Shown in pieces: positions 61,941-64,000 of a DNA stretch of 64,000 nt (position 1 is its first letter; every line of letters starts with the position of its first letter). The notes under the pieces are model-generated. The model was not told the DNA's origin. It was given only the letters and a program-made list of their open reading frames with translations, and searched no databases. Location: NCBI GenBank assembly GCA_008508345.1, contig QNGE01000837.1, positions 62,001 through 126,000 of the forward strand. The letters run 5' to 3'. Source of the stretch: Paragonimus westermani (Eukaryota > Platyhelminthes > Trematoda > Plagiorchiida > Troglotrematidae). A program made the translations under genes and the position numbers.

Positions 61941-64000
61941 TGTCAGTCGGCATATACGTAGGAGACGATCTGAACTGGTTACCGTCCAAGCGCACTCTCA
62001 TAGCTTACTTGTTGTGCATATCTGCCTGAACGTTGTTTTACTGCTTCGGTGTTTGCTGCCAATAGAACTGAACTCCAGCAGCCTTGCTAAAGTTTCATTT
62101 TTAATCTCTTGTTCATTACATCCATTGACAGTGTGACACACTTTTCTCTCGAGCACAGGACAAAAACCATATAAACGCGTTCAGTAATCTATTCAAGGAA
62201 TATCGCCATGGTACAGAAGTACTAGTAGACAATCCAGTCTGTTTATAAACAGTGGTCTGAAGTCATCTGACAAGAAATTACTTTGTGAAGCTTAGTAACC
62301 GATTGTCAGTAGTTTTTTAGTGTGTGACCTAAAATGGTTCTTCAACTGACTTTACTAGCCTTGCCAAACGTTTGCTCTGTTCGTGTTAAAATGACCACAG
62401 TGTTGAATGAAACAGCCTCTGTAATGTCTCACCGTTACTCATTTTCATCGACACGCTCGAGGTACTGTTGTACCTTTGGTTCGAGAGATTTTGCCGTCGG
62501 TTCCTCGATTGGACTATCTTTAAATCTAACTTTTGTTCCTCTAGAGAACACCTCGTTCGTCCCACTTGTTTCCCCGTGAGCAGAACATGGTAGAACCTTT
62601 GGTGGATAAAAATGTAGGTCGTGCATCATTAGCCCGTGTTGACTTTCATATTGCGAGGACACGAATCGCTTAGTGAAGGCTGTTGAGGCACGTGGATTGT
62701 TCATTCACACGTCTGTTGTTGTGATCAGTGTACTCAACCATCCATTGGACCGTAGAGCGATCACACAACTGACGGATGTAGCACGTCAGTGGACGAACAA
62801 GTGTTGATATCATGTGAACGACTTACCGGTCCACAGGAAAAGGCCGCGTCGGTCCCAACCAGCTGATGGCTTGATGCTTCCTGTTTTGCATTGACCAAGA
62901 GAAAATTGTCATGACCAGGTTTAACATGTGCGCTTGGTTGCACGATTGCAACTAATCAGCGCGGGAGTCATTTGCCAACTAGTAGCACATTCGGCTAAGA
63001 CAGAGCACGGGTATTTCTATCCATAGTTCACACTAGAACGGCCAACTGCCTATATTCGGCTTTACCCCAACTTTCGATTCATATAATATTTTTGTTTTGG
63101 AGATTAAACGTCTGCCTTTTCTTTTCGACTTTTCTTGTTTACACAAAATCCCACACCTTCACCGATTTTGGCACAAGTCATGAGTTGATCGAATGCCAGT
63201 TGTCTCTGAATGTGTTGATCTCCCACCACCGAACCACACAGACGATTATATATGACCCGGATTGAAACGGTACGGAACGAAAATCGTGGCGCCGAATAGG
63301 CGTGTACTTGAGAGTGATAAAAACAGCACAACAGCAGTCGACTTTGTTCTATCTAGATGAGTGACTCCTCAGATCCTGAGAGTCACACATATTCGTTCTT
63401 CAGTCTGGTTGGTTGACACTAAGATGGTGCTGCAGATAGTTGAGCAGACAACCCGACAGCAGCTTCTGTACAAGAAATCAGACTTTAGGAGCGATGACCA
63501 TTATCAGCCAATCTTAGACCCTACTGGCAACTGTATGACATTGTCTTACCAAGTATGTCTCAAATGTAGTTGGGTGAAAATTTAACGTGCAAAAACGCAC
63601 TTATGCAATGGTCAGGCACTCATAATGATCGTACTCAGTACCGCCTCGGGTTTAGTAGGCGATACGCTTCCTCATTCTGTCATCTAACTTTCATTTTTAT
63701 CGGTGAATGTGTGATCGGAAATATTGCGAGTGCTTATGAGCTCATAAATAAGATTATACAGAAGTGCCCATTCATTTGAGTGCTTTGTAATTCGCTCGTT
63801 CGGAACTCCCGTTTCCCGACAGCGTATGTTTTGAGACAGGTCATATCCGAACAGCAAATGCTTCCACTTTGACGGTAAGTTCTGTCATAATAGACAGGGC
63901 ACGGTGATCGGTCCACTCACATATCAGATTGTTTTGAATGATTCAAGACAAACCATATTGCCATTTGTATTCCCCACGTCTCCTTCACGATCGGCGAGCA
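61941..64000. other. 2.1 kb without recognisable features
   Basis: Frames at 62334-62579 (plus), 62704-62435 (minus), 62943-62761 (minus) and 63361-63779 (plus) overlap or abut but match no family I know. The sequence is less AT-rich than the middle of the window, so an unclassified element may be present. Confidence 0.3.

Noticed and set aside
63630..63670. CGCCTCGGGTTTAGTAGG, similar to the LINE zinc-finger coding stretch at 51.82 kb
   Set aside because: Only about 17 bases match, and no cysteine pair or LINE blocks lie upstream.
1..64000. CRISPR arrays, prophage, operons or bacterial systems
   Set aside because: No regularly spaced repeats, no dense coding and no ribosome-binding-site pattern; all recognised proteins are eukaryotic transposable elements.

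Overview
The window reads as a piece of a large, repeat-rich eukaryotic genome. It has no operons, no ribosome-binding-site spacing and no dense coding, and nearly every frame I can recognise belongs to a broken transposable element. The element mix is two Penelope-like elements with GIY-YIG endonuclease, CR1-type LINEs with a PHD-like ORF1 finger, a LINE with a C-terminal zinc finger, a Tc1/mariner-type transposase, tRNA-derived SINE heads and a hammerhead-like repeat core. This suggests an invertebrate, most likely a flatworm (trematode); that is inference from element content, not proof. I found no host gene, rRNA, intact tRNA or CRISPR that I can defend.

Layout. 1-3.1 kb: a decayed CR1-type LINE on the minus strand (PHD finger, ORF1, endonuclease, start of RT; the rest lies off the left edge). 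3.4-4.4 kb: plus-strand remnant resembling the 3' half of an R2/NeSL-type LINE. 4.76 and 15.45 kb: tRNA-like SINE heads. 16.2 kb: possible BEL/Pao fragment. 18.25-18.86 kb: a promoter-like block (three CCAAT, one TATA) followed by a hammerhead-like hairpin, a CA repeat and an ATGGCGG start; related motif copies lie head to head at 23.9 kb. 19.86-20.7 kb: CR1 reverse transcriptase. 22.47-22.97 kb: a young foldback element with ~200-bp arms and a tRNA-like loop. 24-37.9 kb: almost nothing recognisable.

37.95-40.6 kb: a decayed Tc1/mariner-type transposase lies between two diverged ~400-bp inverted repeats. 41.4-42.0 kb: first Penelope-like fragment. 51.0-51.85 kb: C-terminal part of the best-preserved LINE. 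55.79-56.76 kb: second Penelope-like fragment, bounded by inverted copies of its own 3' end. 61.4-61.9 kb: a second CR1 copy related to that at 20 kb. The rest (about 70% of the window) shows no family I recognise.

The parts do not form one pathway. They are layers of independent insertions of different ages. Youngest by internal evidence are the foldback element (arms about 96-97% alike by eye) and the LINE at 51 kb (one frameshift, two stops). The most interesting structures are the promoter/hammerhead-like block, the foldback with its tRNA-like loop, the transposase with long inverted flanks, and the Penelope element with inverted termini.
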